From: Gemmobacter serpentinus
GTDB lineage: Bacteria; Pseudomonadota; Alphaproteobacteria; Rhodobacterales; Rhodobacteraceae
NCBI RefSeq assembly: GCF_008973825.1
Contig: NZ_WCHR01000002.1
Coordinates: 42,006-106,005, forward strand
Direction of reading: 5' to 3'
Length of the DNA: 64,000 bases
A program made the translations under genes and the position numbers. Position 1 is the first letter of the stretch. Each line of letters begins with the position of its first letter. This document shows positions 39,697 to 49,028 of the stretch, one piece after another. The notes under the pieces were generated by a model that had not been told where the DNA came from, did not search any database, and worked only from the letters and a program-made list of their open reading frames with translations.

Positions 39697-40455
39697 ATGA
39701 TCGAATTTGATTTCTTTGCGGCGGGGCTTGCGCCTTCGATGCTGATGGCGCTGCTTGCGGGGATCGTCTCCTTCGCAAGCCCCTGCGTGCTGCCCATCGT
39801 GCCACCCTATCTGGCCTATATGAGCGGATTGTCGATGACCGAACTACGCGAGGGCGGCGGGCAGAAGGGGCGGCTGCAACTGCTGCTGCCCGCCTTGTTC
39901 TTCGTGCTCGGCCTTTCGACGGTCTTTCTGATCCTTGGCTTCGCGGCCTCGGCCTTCGGCGTGTTTTTCCTGCAATATCAGGAGATTCTGGCCAAAGCCT
40001 CTGGCGTTTTCGTCATCGTTCTGGGCCTGCATTTTCTGGGCGTTTTCCGCATTCCGCTGCTGGATCGTGAGGCGCGGCTGGATGCGGGCGACAGGGGAGG
40101 CAGCGCCTTTGGGGCCTATCTTCTGGGCCTTGCCTTCGCCTTTGGCTGGACGCCTTGCATTGGACCGCAGCTGAGCGCGATCCTGTCGCTTGCGGCCAGT
40201 GAAGGCAGCATCTCGCGCGGGACCACGCTGCTTGCGGTCTATGCGGTGGGTCTGGGTGTGCCCTTCCTGCTGGCGGCCCTGTTCATCGAACGCGCGATAG
40301 GACTGATGAACCGGCTGAAGCCGCATATGCGGCTCATCGAGCGGGTGATGGGTGCCCTGCTGATCCTTGTCGGCCTTGCGCTGTTCACCGGGGCGCTATC
40401 GGCCTTTTCGTTCTTCCTGCTGGATACCTTCCCCTCGCTGGGGGCCATTGGTTGA
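39697..40455 (+). CDS. ccdA: Cytochrome c biogenesis protein CcdA
   Basis: 252 residues, six membrane helices. It passes electrons from cytoplasmic thioredoxin across the membrane to periplasmic thiol reductants for cytochrome c maturation. The two redox cysteines are in FASPCVLPIVPPYL (first helix) and AFGWTPCIGPQLS (fourth helix). Divergent from the TusA-like gene. No ccm genes are adjacent. Confidence 0.93.
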   Translation: MIEFDFFAAGLAPSMLMALLAGIVSFASPCVLPIVPPYLAYMSGLSMTELREGGGQKGRLQLLLPALFFVLGLSTVFLILGFAASAFGVFFLQYQEILAKASGVFVIVLGLHFLGVFRIPLLDREARLDAGDRGGSAFGAYLLGLAFAFGWTPCIGPQLSAILSLAASEGSISRGTTLLAVYAVGLGVPFLLAALFIERAIGLMNRLKPHMRLIERVMGALLILVGLALFTGALSAFSFFLLDTFPSLGAIG

Positions 40456-40528
40456 AACCGGGGCGGCATTCACCCTATTTTAGCCCGATTGTGACAGTAA
40501 TCCGGGTTTGAGTGGGCAGGGAGTGGTG

Positions 40529-41764
40529 ATGCCGCAGGCAGGCGAAAGGGAAAGCGCGTTCCGGCGTCGGGTCTTCTACATTCCCGGCTATGATCCGATT
40601 CATCCCCGGCGCTACCGTGAGCTGTATCGCAAGGAAGGCGCGGCGCAGGCCGCGCTTTCGGGCTTTGCGCTGGAGCTACGCCCCAAGCGGGTGCCCGGCC
40701 CCTATGGCTGGCAGATCCGCACCGAGATGGAGGGCCGCGCGGTCGAGACCGATATCGAGGTGCTGGTCTGGTCGGATATCGTGCGCGATTCCATGGGGGC
40801 GTCGATCCCTGCCACATATCTGCAACTGATCCGCACGGCCTGGGCCTATATCGGCTCGGGCGCGCTGTTCCGGCTGATGCGGCTGCGGCAGGGGCCGATC
40901 ATTGCCGCCCTTTACCCGATCTTTGCGTTGCTGTTGCAGCTTCTGCTTGCGGTTCTGGTGGGCATCGGGCTGTGGCGCGGCGGGGTCTGGCTGCTGCCGG
41001 GGCCGCCGGGCCATATGATCGGCACCGGCACCGGGCTGACCGTCGGCTATCTGATCCTGCGCTGGTTCAAGCGGCACGATAACCGGATCTTTGCCTATTA
41101 CCTGATGCATGATTACGCCTATTCGGCGCAGGCCAAGGGGGCCAATCCGGTGCCCCTGGAGGCGCGGATGGCGGCCTTCCGGATGGAGATCGCGGCGGCG
41201 CTGCAAGGCCCCTATGACGAGGTGCTGGTGGTCGGCCATTCCTCGGGCGCGCATCTGGCGGTGTCGATCCTTGCCGATCTGATCCGCGAAGGGATGCCGG
41301 AGGGCAGGCCTGCGCTGTCCTTCTTGTCGCTGGGGCAGGTGGTGCCCATGGTCAGCTTTCTGCCCGAGGCGCGGCGTCTGCGCGGTGATCTGGCCTATCT
41401 GTCCACCCGGGATGAACTGACATGGGTCGATGTCACCGCCCCCGGCGATGGCTGCGCCTTCGCGCTGTGTGATCCTGTTGCTGTGTCGGGCGTTGCCCCG
41501 CAAGGTCAGATCTGGCCGCTGATCTTTTCGGCGGCCTTCAGCCAGACCCTGCGCCCCGAGACATGGAACACCCTGCGCCGGCGCTATTTCCGGCTGCATT
41601 TCCAGTATCTTTGCGCCTTTGACAACCTGCCCGGCGGCATCGCGGATTATGATTATTTCCGCGTGACGGCGGGGCCTTTGACGCTGCATCAGCGCTTTGG
41701 CGACCGGCCGCAGTCGAAAAGCCGCATTGACCGGGCGGTGAACCGCTATACCACAGTGGCATGA
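40529..41764 (+). CDS. Membrane-associated alpha/beta-hydrolase-like protein
   Basis: 411 residues from ATG 40529, with GGGAG upstream. Begins FRRRVFYIPGYDPIHPRRY, like a hydrolase oxyanion strand. Two or three hydrophobic helices (about 120-185) follow, then the nucleophile elbow GHSSGAH with Ser238 in EVLVVGHSSGAHLAVSI. This pattern fits a lipase/esterase of the alpha/beta-hydrolase fold with an internal membrane segment. Substrate unknown. The stop overlaps the P450 start by ATGA, so the two enzymes are probably made together and may act on one lipid-like substrate. Confidence 0.7.
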   Translation: MPQAGERESAFRRRVFYIPGYDPIHPRRYRELYRKEGAAQAALSGFALELRPKRVPGPYGWQIRTEMEGRAVETDIEVLVWSDIVRDSMGASIPATYLQLIRTAWAYIGSGALFRLMRLRQGPIIAALYPIFALLLQLLLAVLVGIGLWRGGVWLLPGPPGHMIGTGTGLTVGYLILRWFKRHDNRIFAYYLMHDYAYSAQAKGANPVPLEARMAAFRMEIAAALQGPYDEVLVVGHSSGAHLAVSILADLIREGMPEGRPALSFLSLGQVVPMVSFLPEARRLRGDLAYLSTRDELTWVDVTAPGDGCAFALCDPVAVSGVAPQGQIWPLIFSAAFSQTLRPETWNTLRRRYFRLHFQYLCAFDNLPGGIADYDYFRVTAGPLTLHQRFGDRPQSKSRIDRAVNRYTTVA

Positions 41765-43125
41765 CCCCGCCCAAACCCGCCTCTCGCCCCGACAAGGTCT
41801 CGCTCTGGCGGTATCTGCAACTGTTCCGGCAGGATATCCTGTCGGCGCAACCCGCGCGGCTGTATCGGGCCTGGATGGCCGAATTTCGCACGCCGTTCTT
41901 CCGCAGCTATATGTGCAATGACCCGGCGCTGGTCGATCTGGTGCTAAAGGATTGTCCGGCTGATTTCCCGAAATCCGACCGCATCCGTGAGGGGTTGACG
42001 CCGCTGCTGGGCAATTCGGTCTTCGTCACCAATGGCGAGACATGGGAACATCAGCGCCGCATCATTGACCCGGCCTTCGAGGGCGGGCGCTTGCGCGACA
42101 CATTTCCGGCGATCTGGGCTGCCGGGGCTGCGATGGTGTCGCGTCTTGCGCTCAAGGCCGATGGTGGCGCGCATGAGATGGAGCTGGAAACCAGCCATGC
42201 GGCGGCGGATGTGATCTTTCGCACGCTGTTCTCCATCCCGATCGAGAACGAGATCGCGGCGGCGGTGTTCCACGAATTCCGCGCCCATCAGAAGACCCAG
42301 CCGGTGGTCAATCTGGGGGCCTTCCTGCCGCTGCCCGGCTGGTTCCCGCGCTTTCACAAGCGCGAGACCAGGCGCACGGCGGCGAAGATCCGGGCGCTGA
42401 TCACGCAATTGACCACGGACCGCGCCGCAGAACTGGCGGCGGGCACCGCGCCTGATGATCTGGCGACCAAGATCATGTCGCTGCCCGATCCCAAGACCGG
42501 CCAGCGGTTCGACACTGCCGAGATGGTCGATCAGGTGGCGATCTTCTTTCTGGCCGGGCATGAGACCTCGGCCTCGGCCCTGGCATGGGCGCTGTATCTG
42601 CTGGCGACCCATCCCGAATGGCAGGATCGCGTGGCGGAAGAGGCGGTGGCGAACCTGACCGGCCCCGATGATTTCGGCCAGCTTGGCCGGTTGAAAATCG
42701 CCCGCGCGGTGTTCCGCGAGGCGCTGCGGCTTTACCCGCCCGTGCCGATGATGGTGCGTGAGACCCGCTGCCCGGTGCATCTGCGTGACCGCAAGGCCCC
42801 CAAAGGCGCACAGATCGTGCTCAGTCCCTGGCATCTGCATCGCCATGAACGGATCTGGGATGCGCCCGATGAGTTTGACCCCGCGCGGTTCGAGACCGAG
42901 AATGGCAAACAGGGGCTGCGTCAGGCGTTTATCCCGTTCTCCGCAGGGCCGCGCGTCTGCCCCGGTGCGGGCTTTGCCATGGTGGAAGGGCCGCTGCTGC
43001 TGGCGCAACTGCTGCGGGCCTATCGGGTGGAGCCGGTCGAGGGCCGCATCCCCGAACCCGTGGCGCATCTGACGGTGCGTGCCAAGGACGGTATCTGGCT
43101 GCGCCTGACGCCACGGTGCGACTGA
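41761..43125 (+). CDS. Cytochrome P450
   Basis: 454 residues, a soluble bacterial P450 without an N-terminal anchor. The oxygen-binding I helix has FFLAGHETSASALAW, the K helix EALR (ExxR), and the haem loop FSAGPRVCPGAGFAM with axial ligand Cys400. It would hydroxylate an unknown substrate using electrons from a ferredoxin system not encoded here. The I helix and haem loop resemble fatty-acid/alkane-type P450s. Coupled by ATGA to the preceding hydrolase. Confidence 0.93.
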   Translation: MTPPKPASRPDKVSLWRYLQLFRQDILSAQPARLYRAWMAEFRTPFFRSYMCNDPALVDLVLKDCPADFPKSDRIREGLTPLLGNSVFVTNGETWEHQRRIIDPAFEGGRLRDTFPAIWAAGAAMVSRLALKADGGAHEMELETSHAAADVIFRTLFSIPIENEIAAAVFHEFRAHQKTQPVVNLGAFLPLPGWFPRFHKRETRRTAAKIRALITQLTTDRAAELAAGTAPDDLATKIMSLPDPKTGQRFDTAEMVDQVAIFFLAGHETSASALAWALYLLATHPEWQDRVAEEAVANLTGPDDFGQLGRLKIARAVFREALRLYPPVPMMVRETRCPVHLRDRKAPKGAQIVLSPWHLHRHERIWDAPDEFDPARFETENGKQGLRQAFIPFSAGPRVCPGAGFAMVEGPLLLAQLLRAYRVEPVEGRIPEPVAHLTVRAKDGIWLRLTPRCD

Positions 43126-43209
43126 CCCGCCAGAGCGTGCCGACACGGCTCGCGTGTGTCACTGCAGAGCAGGGCCGCGAAAAGAACGGACCAGCAAAGA
43201 CACAGGCGA

Positions 43210-43600
43210 GAGAGCGGATGGCAAGGGGGGAAGGTCCAGGATTCTGTTGCCAGGCTCCTGGGGGCCCCGCCTTACGCGGCTAAGCGCAAGGGCTTAAGTT
43301 TCGGTTACCCGAGCTGCTTACGCAGCCAGAGCCACCGGAGCACGGTTGTCGTTGGCAACTGTACTTTTGGACCGATAACGGTGGTACCTCACCGAGCGAA
43401 AGCTGGCCTCTTTAGACGTTCGTCGATCCTGTTTCGGCCCCCTCCGCGCCCAACGAGCGAGTATTGGTGGAGCCGCCGGGTACCGCCCCCGGGTCCGATC
43501 CGCGTATTACAGGTGCGTTTATCGCCATAGTCCGGGCGAACCCGAACAGCTTGGATATAGGCGGCTCCGGGATGCTTCGCAAGCCTTCTGGCGGTCATTG
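43210..43600 (-). ncRNA. ssrA: Transfer-messenger RNA, circularly permuted two-piece type
   Basis: tmRNA rescues stalled ribosomes and adds a degradation tag. Read on the minus strand, the tag frame occupies 43318-43356 and encodes ANDNRAPVALAA-stop. The acceptor 3' end CGGCTCCACCA ends at 43465. The matching 5' strand GGGGCCG starts at 43441, so it lies downstream of the CCA end: the gene is permuted. Acceptor pairing GGGGCCG/CGGCTCC is complete with one G-U. The precursor must be cut between 43464 and 43442 into two pieces. Outer ends are approximate. The T-loop reads GGCGGTA rather than the usual TTCRANY. Confidence 0.93.
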
Positions 43601-43804
43601 GGGGCTGTGGGGCGGCGTTTGGTCGGCTAGGTGCGCAGATGTGTTGGCAGGGCGAAGATGGGGGGAAAGCCCAAGGCACGGGTAATGCGGGGCTGTGGAC
43701 AAAGCGAAGTTAGGTTCAGGCTCAGAGCAGGCGCCGGAACCCAGAAGATGTCGACACCAAGAAGATCTGCGCATCGTGCGGGCGTCGGCATCGTGACGGT
43801 GCGA

Positions 43805-43843
43805 GAAAAATGCAAAGGCCCGCGCATCCAGGCGCGGGCCTTT
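43805..43843 (-). terminator. Intrinsic terminator of the polyamine-binding protein gene
   Basis: AAAGGCCCGCGC-(6)-GCGCGGGCCTTT at 43814-43843; on the minus strand it is followed by GCATTTTTCTC. It lies 23 bases past the minus-strand gene end. Confidence 0.85.
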
Positions 43844-43865
43844 CGGGATCGTCATGAGGCAGGGA

Positions 43866-44912
43866 TCAGAACCCGGCTTTGATCGCCTCGAACTCCTCGA
43901 TCATCTTGGTGCGGAATTCGGTCGGCACCGGGGTCTGCGGCAGCAGCGTGGTGGTGACCGGGTCGACATAGGCGGCCTTCAGCTCTTCTTCCGGCACCGT
44001 TTTCATCGCGGCGTCATTGGCCAGCGCATAGCCCAGCACCTCAAGCAGCGGCGCGGCCGATGTGGGCGCGAGCAGGCTGTTGATGAAGTCATAGGCCTTG
44101 TCTTCCTTGCCGGGGCCATCCTTCAGGTTCACATAGCCGCAGAACCAGGTCGTGGCCCCTTCGGTCGGGCTGCGGTTGAAGCCGACGGGGAAATTCTCGC
44201 CCTTCAGCGTGGCGACACCGTCATTCCAGGACCAGGCGATCAGAACCTCGCCGGTGGCCATCAGCTGAGCCATTTCGGCCGGGTCGGACCAATAGGCCCG
44301 GACATTGGGGTGAACTGCGCGCAGCCAGTCGGCGGCGGCCTGGAACTGCTCATCCGTCACATTGTCCCAGGAGGTCAGCCCGGTGGCAAGGAAGGCCAGC
44401 GACCAGACATCATCGGTCGAATCGGGCAGCGAGATGCGGCCTGCATATTTCGGATCGGCAAAGACCTGCAACGAGGCCACATCGGCCTCCGGCACGTCCT
44501 TGGTGTTATAGGCAATGGCGGTATAGGCGTAATCGGTCGGGATGAACCAGGTGCCCTCGTCATCGGTGAAAATCTTGGATTCGAGCATCCGCTTCGGGAT
44601 ATTGCCGAATTCCGGGATCTTGCTGATATCCCAGGGCTCGATCAGGCCGGCCTCACGATAGCGCCCGACATGGGCGGCACAGGGGTGGGCGACATCGGTC
44701 TTGAAGCCCGAGGACACTTTCTGGAAGGCCTCGTCATCATCGGCAAAGAAGGAATAGGTCGGCTTCTGGCCGTTCTTTTCGACATAGCCGGTCAGGACGC
44801 CGTCAATCTCCCATCCGGCCCAGTCCAGCACCGTCATTTCGGAATCGGCCGCGAAAGCGGGCAGGGCGACGGCCAGCGCGGCTCCGGTCAACAGGGTCGT
44901 GCGAATGGTCAT
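43866..44912 (-). CDS. Periplasmic polyamine-type ABC substrate-binding protein
   Basis: 348 residues from the ATG at 44912, preceded by AAGGAGCC; an upstream in-frame ATG lacks this. Signal peptide MTIRTTLLTGAALAVALPAFA, cleaved before ADSE. The mature part fits the PotD/PotF class: YVEKNGQKPTYSFFADDDE, GLIEPWDISKIPEFGNIP, then YWSDPAEMAQLMATGEV. No permease or ATPase gene is adjacent, so it is an orphan binding protein or serves a transporter elsewhere. The ligand (putrescine, spermidine or another amine) is inferred from family. Confidence 0.85.
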   Translation of the reverse strand: MTIRTTLLTGAALAVALPAFAADSEMTVLDWAGWEIDGVLTGYVEKNGQKPTYSFFADDDEAFQKVSSGFKTDVAHPCAAHVGRYREAGLIEPWDISKIPEFGNIPKRMLESKIFTDDEGTWFIPTDYAYTAIAYNTKDVPEADVASLQVFADPKYAGRISLPDSTDDVWSLAFLATGLTSWDNVTDEQFQAAADWLRAVHPNVRAYWSDPAEMAQLMATGEVLIAWSWNDGVATLKGENFPVGFNRSPTEGATTWFCGYVNLKDGPGKEDKAYDFINSLLAPTSAAPLLEVLGYALANDAAMKTVPEEELKAAYVDPVTTTLLPQTPVPTEFRTKMIEEFEAIKAGF

Positions 44913-45147
44913 GGAGGCTCCTTGCCTGAAGGGTGAAAAAGGTTGCATCAGGGCGATCGCCCCGCGAATGGTGAAACGCTAAGCGAGGGCCGGTGACGGC
45001 TCAAGGCAAAATTCTGCCCGCTGCATGGCGATGGCGCAAAATCGCCGCGTTTGATCAAAATATGCACAAAGGCGACATGGTGGGTGACGCAGCCGGGTTG
45101 AAGCTGCGGCGGGGGCATTGCAGGATCGCCCGCAACAGGGAGTTCAC

Positions 45148-46410
45148 ATGATGACCAATGCCACCGCCGGGATCGGCCTCGATCTTGATTTCGTCCGCAG
45201 CCAGTTCCCGGCCTTTGAGACCGCAGCCCTGCAAGGCCAGGCCTTCTTTGAAAATGCAGGCGGGTCCTATACCTGCAAGCCGGTGATCGACCGCCTGTTT
45301 CGTTTTTATCATGAGCGAAAGGTGCAGCCCTATGCGCCCTATCAGGCCAGCACGCTGGGTGGCGAAGAAATGGACGAGGCGCGGGCGCGTTTGGCCGCGT
45401 TGATGGGGGTTGCAACCGAGGAAGTGTCTTTCGGGCCCTCCAGCAGCGCCAATACCTTTGTTCTGGCCAATGCGGTGCGGCAATGGCTGAAGGGGCAAAA
45501 GGCCGCCATCGTGGTGACCAACCAGGATCACGAGGCCAATTCCGGCGTCTGGCGTCGTCTGGCCGATGAGGGGATCGAGATCCGCGAATGGCGCATTGAC
45601 CCCGAGACCGGCCATCTGGATCCGGCCGATCTGGCGAAATTACTGGAAGATAGCGCGGTCAAGCTCGTCTGCTTCCCGCATTGTTCAAATGTGGTGGCCG
45701 AGATCAATCCGGTGGCCGAGATCTGCGCCATGGCCAAGGCGGCGGGTGCCTTTACCTGCGTCGATGGCGTGAGCTACGCCCCGCATGGCTTCCCCGACAT
45801 GCAGGCGCTGGGGGCCGATGTCTATCTGTTCTCGGCCTATAAAACCTATGGCCCGCATCAAGGGATCATGGTGATCCGTCAGGGCTTTGGCGATGTGCTG
45901 CCCAATCAGGCGCATTTCTTCAATGGCGGGGTGCTTTACAAGCGCTTCACCCCGGCGGGCCCGGATCATGCGCAGGTCGCGGCAAGCGCGGGTATGGCCG
46001 ATTATGTCGATGCGCTTTACGCCCATCATTTCGGCGGTGCAAATGCCACGCCTGCTGCGCGCAACAATGCGGTACATGATCTGATGCGGGCGCATGAAGT
46101 GGCGCTGTTGCAGCCGCTGCTTGACATGCTGGCTGCGCGCAACGACCTGCGACTGATCGGGCCGCGCCGGGCCGAGGGGCGGGCACCGACGGTGGCGGTT
46201 GCGCTGGATCGTGCGGCGCTGCCGGTGGCAACTGCGCTGGCCGATCATGGCATCATGGCGGGGGGCGGTGATTTCTATGCCGTGCGCCCGCTGGAGGGCT
46301 TGGGCGTCGATCGCGAGAAGGGCGTGCTGCGGCTGAGCTTCGTGCATTACACCTCGCAGGCCGAGGTCCATCAGTTGATGACCGCGCTGGACAAGGTGCT
46401 GCAGGCCTGA
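45148..46410 (+). CDS. Class V aminotransferase-fold PLP enzyme (cysteine desulfurase-like)
   Basis: 420 residues from ATG 45148, with AGGGAG upstream. The PLP lysine is Lys232 in FSAYKTYGPHQGIM. FENAGGSYTCKPV near the start and PNQAHFFNGGVLYKRFTPAGPDH match the VC1184-like branch of the NifS/IscS superfamily, whose substrate is not established. I see no clear mobile catalytic cysteine loop, so true cysteine desulfurase activity is doubtful. Divergent from the polyamine-binding protein; the 235-base gap contains GGCGAT-(8)-ATCGCC at 45027-45046. Confidence 0.8.
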   Translation: MMTNATAGIGLDLDFVRSQFPAFETAALQGQAFFENAGGSYTCKPVIDRLFRFYHERKVQPYAPYQASTLGGEEMDEARARLAALMGVATEEVSFGPSSSANTFVLANAVRQWLKGQKAAIVVTNQDHEANSGVWRRLADEGIEIREWRIDPETGHLDPADLAKLLEDSAVKLVCFPHCSNVVAEINPVAEICAMAKAAGAFTCVDGVSYAPHGFPDMQALGADVYLFSAYKTYGPHQGIMVIRQGFGDVLPNQAHFFNGGVLYKRFTPAGPDHAQVAASAGMADYVDALYAHHFGGANATPAARNNAVHDLMRAHEVALLQPLLDMLAARNDLRLIGPRRAEGRAPTVAVALDRAALPVATALADHGIMAGGGDFYAVRPLEGLGVDREKGVLRLSFVHYTSQAEVHQLMTALDKVLQA

Positions 46411-46613
46411 ACGCCATGAGGATTGCCGTGCGCGCCCTTGCCGTCGGGCGCGCGCGGACTTGCGTCGATAGACAAGGGGCCTTCAGGTCCACCTGACCGG
46501 GGCTTGCCGGTTTTCCGTGCTGTGACCTTCGTGCTGCGTCCGGCTGTGGGGAAACACTCTTTCCATCACCCCGCCCGCCCCTTATGGTGAGGGGGAATTG
46601 CAAGAGGTGCTTC

Positions 46614-47081
46614 ATGGCCCGCACGATCGACTATGGCAACCTGATGCATCGCGCGATGCGCGGGCTTATCCAATCCGTGCTGGAGGATGTGGCGCAGAAC
46701 GGTTTGCCGGGCGCGCATCACTTCTTCATCACCTTCGACACCCAGCATCCCGATGTTGCCATCGCCGACTGGCTGCGCGCGCGCTACCCCGAGGAAATGA
46801 CGGTGGTGATCCAGCATTGGTTCGACAATCTGGAGGTTACCGACGACGGGTTCTCGGTCACGCTGAACTTCGGCAACAGCCCGGAGCCGCTGGTGATTCC
46901 CTTCGATGCGGTGCGCACCTTTGTCGATCCTTCCGTCGAATTCGGCCTGCGGTTCGAGACCCATGCGGATGAAGATGACGACGAGGAAGAGGATGACGAA
47001 GCCGACGCGGCCGAGGCCGACGACAGCCCGGCCCGCCCTCATGAGGCCGAGGTAGTCAGCCTGGACAAGTTCCGCAAATAA
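46614..47081 (+). CDS. sspB: ClpXP adaptor SspB (alpha type)
   Basis: 155 residues from ATG 46614, preceded by AAGAGG. SspB delivers ssrA-tagged proteins to ClpXP. The N-terminal 115 residues form the tag-binding fold (ITFDTQHPDVAIADWLRARY, EMTVVIQHWFDNL). An acidic linker (DEDDDEEEDDEADAAEADD) follows. The C-terminus VVSLDKFRK is the ClpX-docking peptide. The divergent alpha-type sequence fits Caulobacter-like SspB. It is 3 kb from the tmRNA gene that encodes its ligand. Confidence 0.93.
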   Translation: MARTIDYGNLMHRAMRGLIQSVLEDVAQNGLPGAHHFFITFDTQHPDVAIADWLRARYPEEMTVVIQHWFDNLEVTDDGFSVTLNFGNSPEPLVIPFDAVRTFVDPSVEFGLRFETHADEDDDEEEDDEADAAEADDSPARPHEAEVVSLDKFRK

Positions 47082-47143
47082 ACGATCTTGCATCGAAAAA
47101 TCACGGGTCGGCCGTCGCTGGGGCGCGGTCCAGGGGAGGATGG

Positions 47144-47164
47144 CGATTTTTCGGCGAAAAATCG
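47144..47164. repeat. 21-bp palindrome upstream of fumC
   Basis: CGATTTTTCG-G-CGAAAAATCG: 10-base arms around one central base, the same design as the palindrome at 14046-14068. A half site CGAAAAATC also occurs at 47094-47102. It lies between sspB and fumC. Binding factor unknown. Confidence 0.65.
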
Positions 47165-47288
47165 GGGCAGGGCCCATCATCCTATCCGGGATCTCATCTA
47201 GCATGTTAGCGGTATACATTCGTATGCTGATTGATTTCTGACGGGGCCGCGCCTAGAAGGGGCATGAATTTTTCCCGGAGGCTTGCGC

Positions 47289-48683
47289 ATGACCGCCACC
47301 CGCACCGAAACCGACAGCTTTGGCCCGCTTGAGGTTCCCGCCGACAAGTATTGGGGCGCGCAGACGCAGCGTTCCATCATGAACTTCCCCATCGGTTGGG
47401 AGCGTCAGCCCGTCGCGATCATCCGCGCGCTGGGCGTCATCAAGAAAGCCTGTGCGCTGGTCAATATCGGGCAAGGCGATATCTCCAAGGAATTGGGCGA
47501 GGCGATTGCCGCCGCCGCGACCGAGGTGATCGAGGGCAAGTTTGACGACAACTTCCCGCTGGTGGTCTGGCAGACCGGCTCGGGCACCCAGTCCAACATG
47601 AACGCGAACGAGGTCATCTCGAACCGCGCGATCGAGATGCTGGGCGGGGTGATGGGCTCCAAAAAGCCGGTCCATCCGAATGATCATGTGAATATGGGCC
47701 AGTCGTCGAATGACACTTTCCCGACCGCGATGCATGTGGCCATCGGCATGATGGCGCGCGATGTGCTGATCCCGGGCCTGGAAAAGCTGCATAAGGCGCT
47801 GGTCGCGAAATCCGAAGAATTCAAGGATATCATCAAGATCGGCCGCACCCATACCCAGGATGCGACGCCGCTGACCTTGGGTCAGGAATTTGGCGGCTAT
47901 GCCAAGCAGGTCGAGAAGGGCATTGCTCGCGTGAAGGCCTGCCTGCCCGATATCTATGAACTGGCGCAGGGCGGCACCGCTGTCGGCACCGGGCTGAATA
48001 CCCGCGTGGGTTGGGATACCCGCGTCGCCGCGCAGATCGCCGAGATCACCGGCCTGCCTTTCGTCACCGCCCCGAACAAGTTCGAGGCCCTGGCCGCGCA
48101 TGATGCGATGGTGATGTTCTCGGGCGCGCTGAAAACCGTGGCGGCATCGCTGTTCAAGATCGCCAATGACCTGCGTCTGCTGGGTTCGGGCCCGCGTTCG
48201 GGTCTGGGCGAGCTGATCCTGCCGGAGAATGAGCCGGGCTCGTCGATCATGCCGGGCAAGGTCAACCCGACCCAGGCCGAGGCGCTGACCATGGTCTGCG
48301 CCCATGTCATGGGCAATGACGCGGCGGTGGGATTCGCCGGCAGCCAGGGCCATTTCGAACTGAACGTCTACAACCCGATGATGTCCTATAACGTGCTGCA
48401 ATCCATGCAGCTTCTGGGCGATGCGGCGGGGTCGTTCACCGACAATATGGTGGTTGGCACCCAGGCCAATGTGGCCCGTATCGACAAGCTGATGAAGGAA
48501 TCGCTGATGCTGGTGACGGCGCTGGCACCGACCATCGGCTATGATAACGCGACCAAAGTGGCCAAGACTGCCCACAAGAACGGCACGACGCTGAAGGAAG
48601 AGGCGATTGCGCTTGGTCTGGTGGATGCCGAAACCTTTGACCGCGTGGTGCGTCCCGAAGACATGATCGGCCCGAAAGGCTGA
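47289..48683 (+). CDS. fumC: Fumarate hydratase class II
   Basis: 464 residues from ATG 47289, with CCGGAGG upstream. The heat-stable, iron-free fumarase of the TCA cycle; it interconverts fumarate and malate. The fumarase/aspartase signature [13 protein letters not shown] carries the catalytic serine loop. [15 protein letters not shown] and [14 protein letters not shown] are the substrate-binding regions. The spacer upstream (47165-47288) has GTATACATTCGTATGC, an AT-rich core that may be part of the promoter. DUF4169 follows after 6 bases. Confidence 0.97.
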   Translation: MTATRTETDSFGPLEVPADKYWGAQTQRSIMNFPIGWERQPVAIIRALGVIKKACALVNIGQGDISKELGEAIAAAATEVIEGKFDDNFPLVVWQTGSGTQSNMNANEVISNRAIEMLGGVMGSKKPVHPNDHVNMGQSSNDTFPTAMHVAIGMMARDVLIPGLEKLHKALVAKSEEFKDIIKIGRTHTQDATPLTLGQEFGGYAKQVEKGIARVKACLPDIYELAQGGTAVGTGLNTRVGWDTRVAAQIAEITGLPFVTAPNKFEALAAHDAMVMFSGALKTVAASLFKIANDLRLLGSGPRSGLGELILPENEPGSSIMPGKVNPTQAEALTMVCAHVMGNDAAVGFAGSQGHFELNVYNPMMSYNVLQSMQLLGDAAGSFTDNMVVGTQANVARIDKLMKESLMLVTALAPTIGYDNATKVAKTAHKNGTTLKEEAIALGLVDAETFDRVVRPEDMIGPKG

Positions 48684-48689
48684 TCTCCC

Positions 48690-48875
48690 ATGGCCGAGGT
48701 CGTCAATCTGAACCAGATCCGTAAGGCCAAGGCGCGGCAAGAAGCCCGCGCCGAGGCGGATGCGAATGCGGTGAAGTTCGGACGCACCAAGGCACAAAAA
48801 GCGCGCGAGGCGGCGGATGCCGCCCGCGCGAAATCCGAATTGGACGGCAAGAAGCGCGACAGCGAGGCCGAGTGA
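48690..48875 (+). CDS. DUF4169 family small protein
   Basis: 61 residues, very charged: MAEVVNLNQIRKAKARQ followed by RTKAQKAREA. The N-terminal VVNLNQIRKAKAR matches the small DUF4169 family found next to fumC in this order. No known function. Predicted as one long helix. It follows fumC by 6 bases and so is probably co-transcribed. Confidence 0.85.
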   Translation: MAEVVNLNQIRKAKARQEARAEADANAVKFGRTKAQKAREAADAARAKSELDGKKRDSEAE

Positions 48876-49028
48876 TCGGTTGAAGCGGGCCTTCGACTGT
48901 GCGGATCTTCATCGCTGTTTCTTTGCCGGTGCCCGCCACCATTTTCGTCGCGGTTCTCGTCCGGGCAAATTCGGCCGCCCCCGCCAATGCCAAAGCCGAT
49001 CAAGGCTTTACCGCCGGAGCATATCTTG

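Noticed and set aside
43464..43882. Small plus-strand frames around 43.5-43.9 kb
   Set aside because: They lie across the tmRNA acceptor piece and a terminator; no protein-like content.
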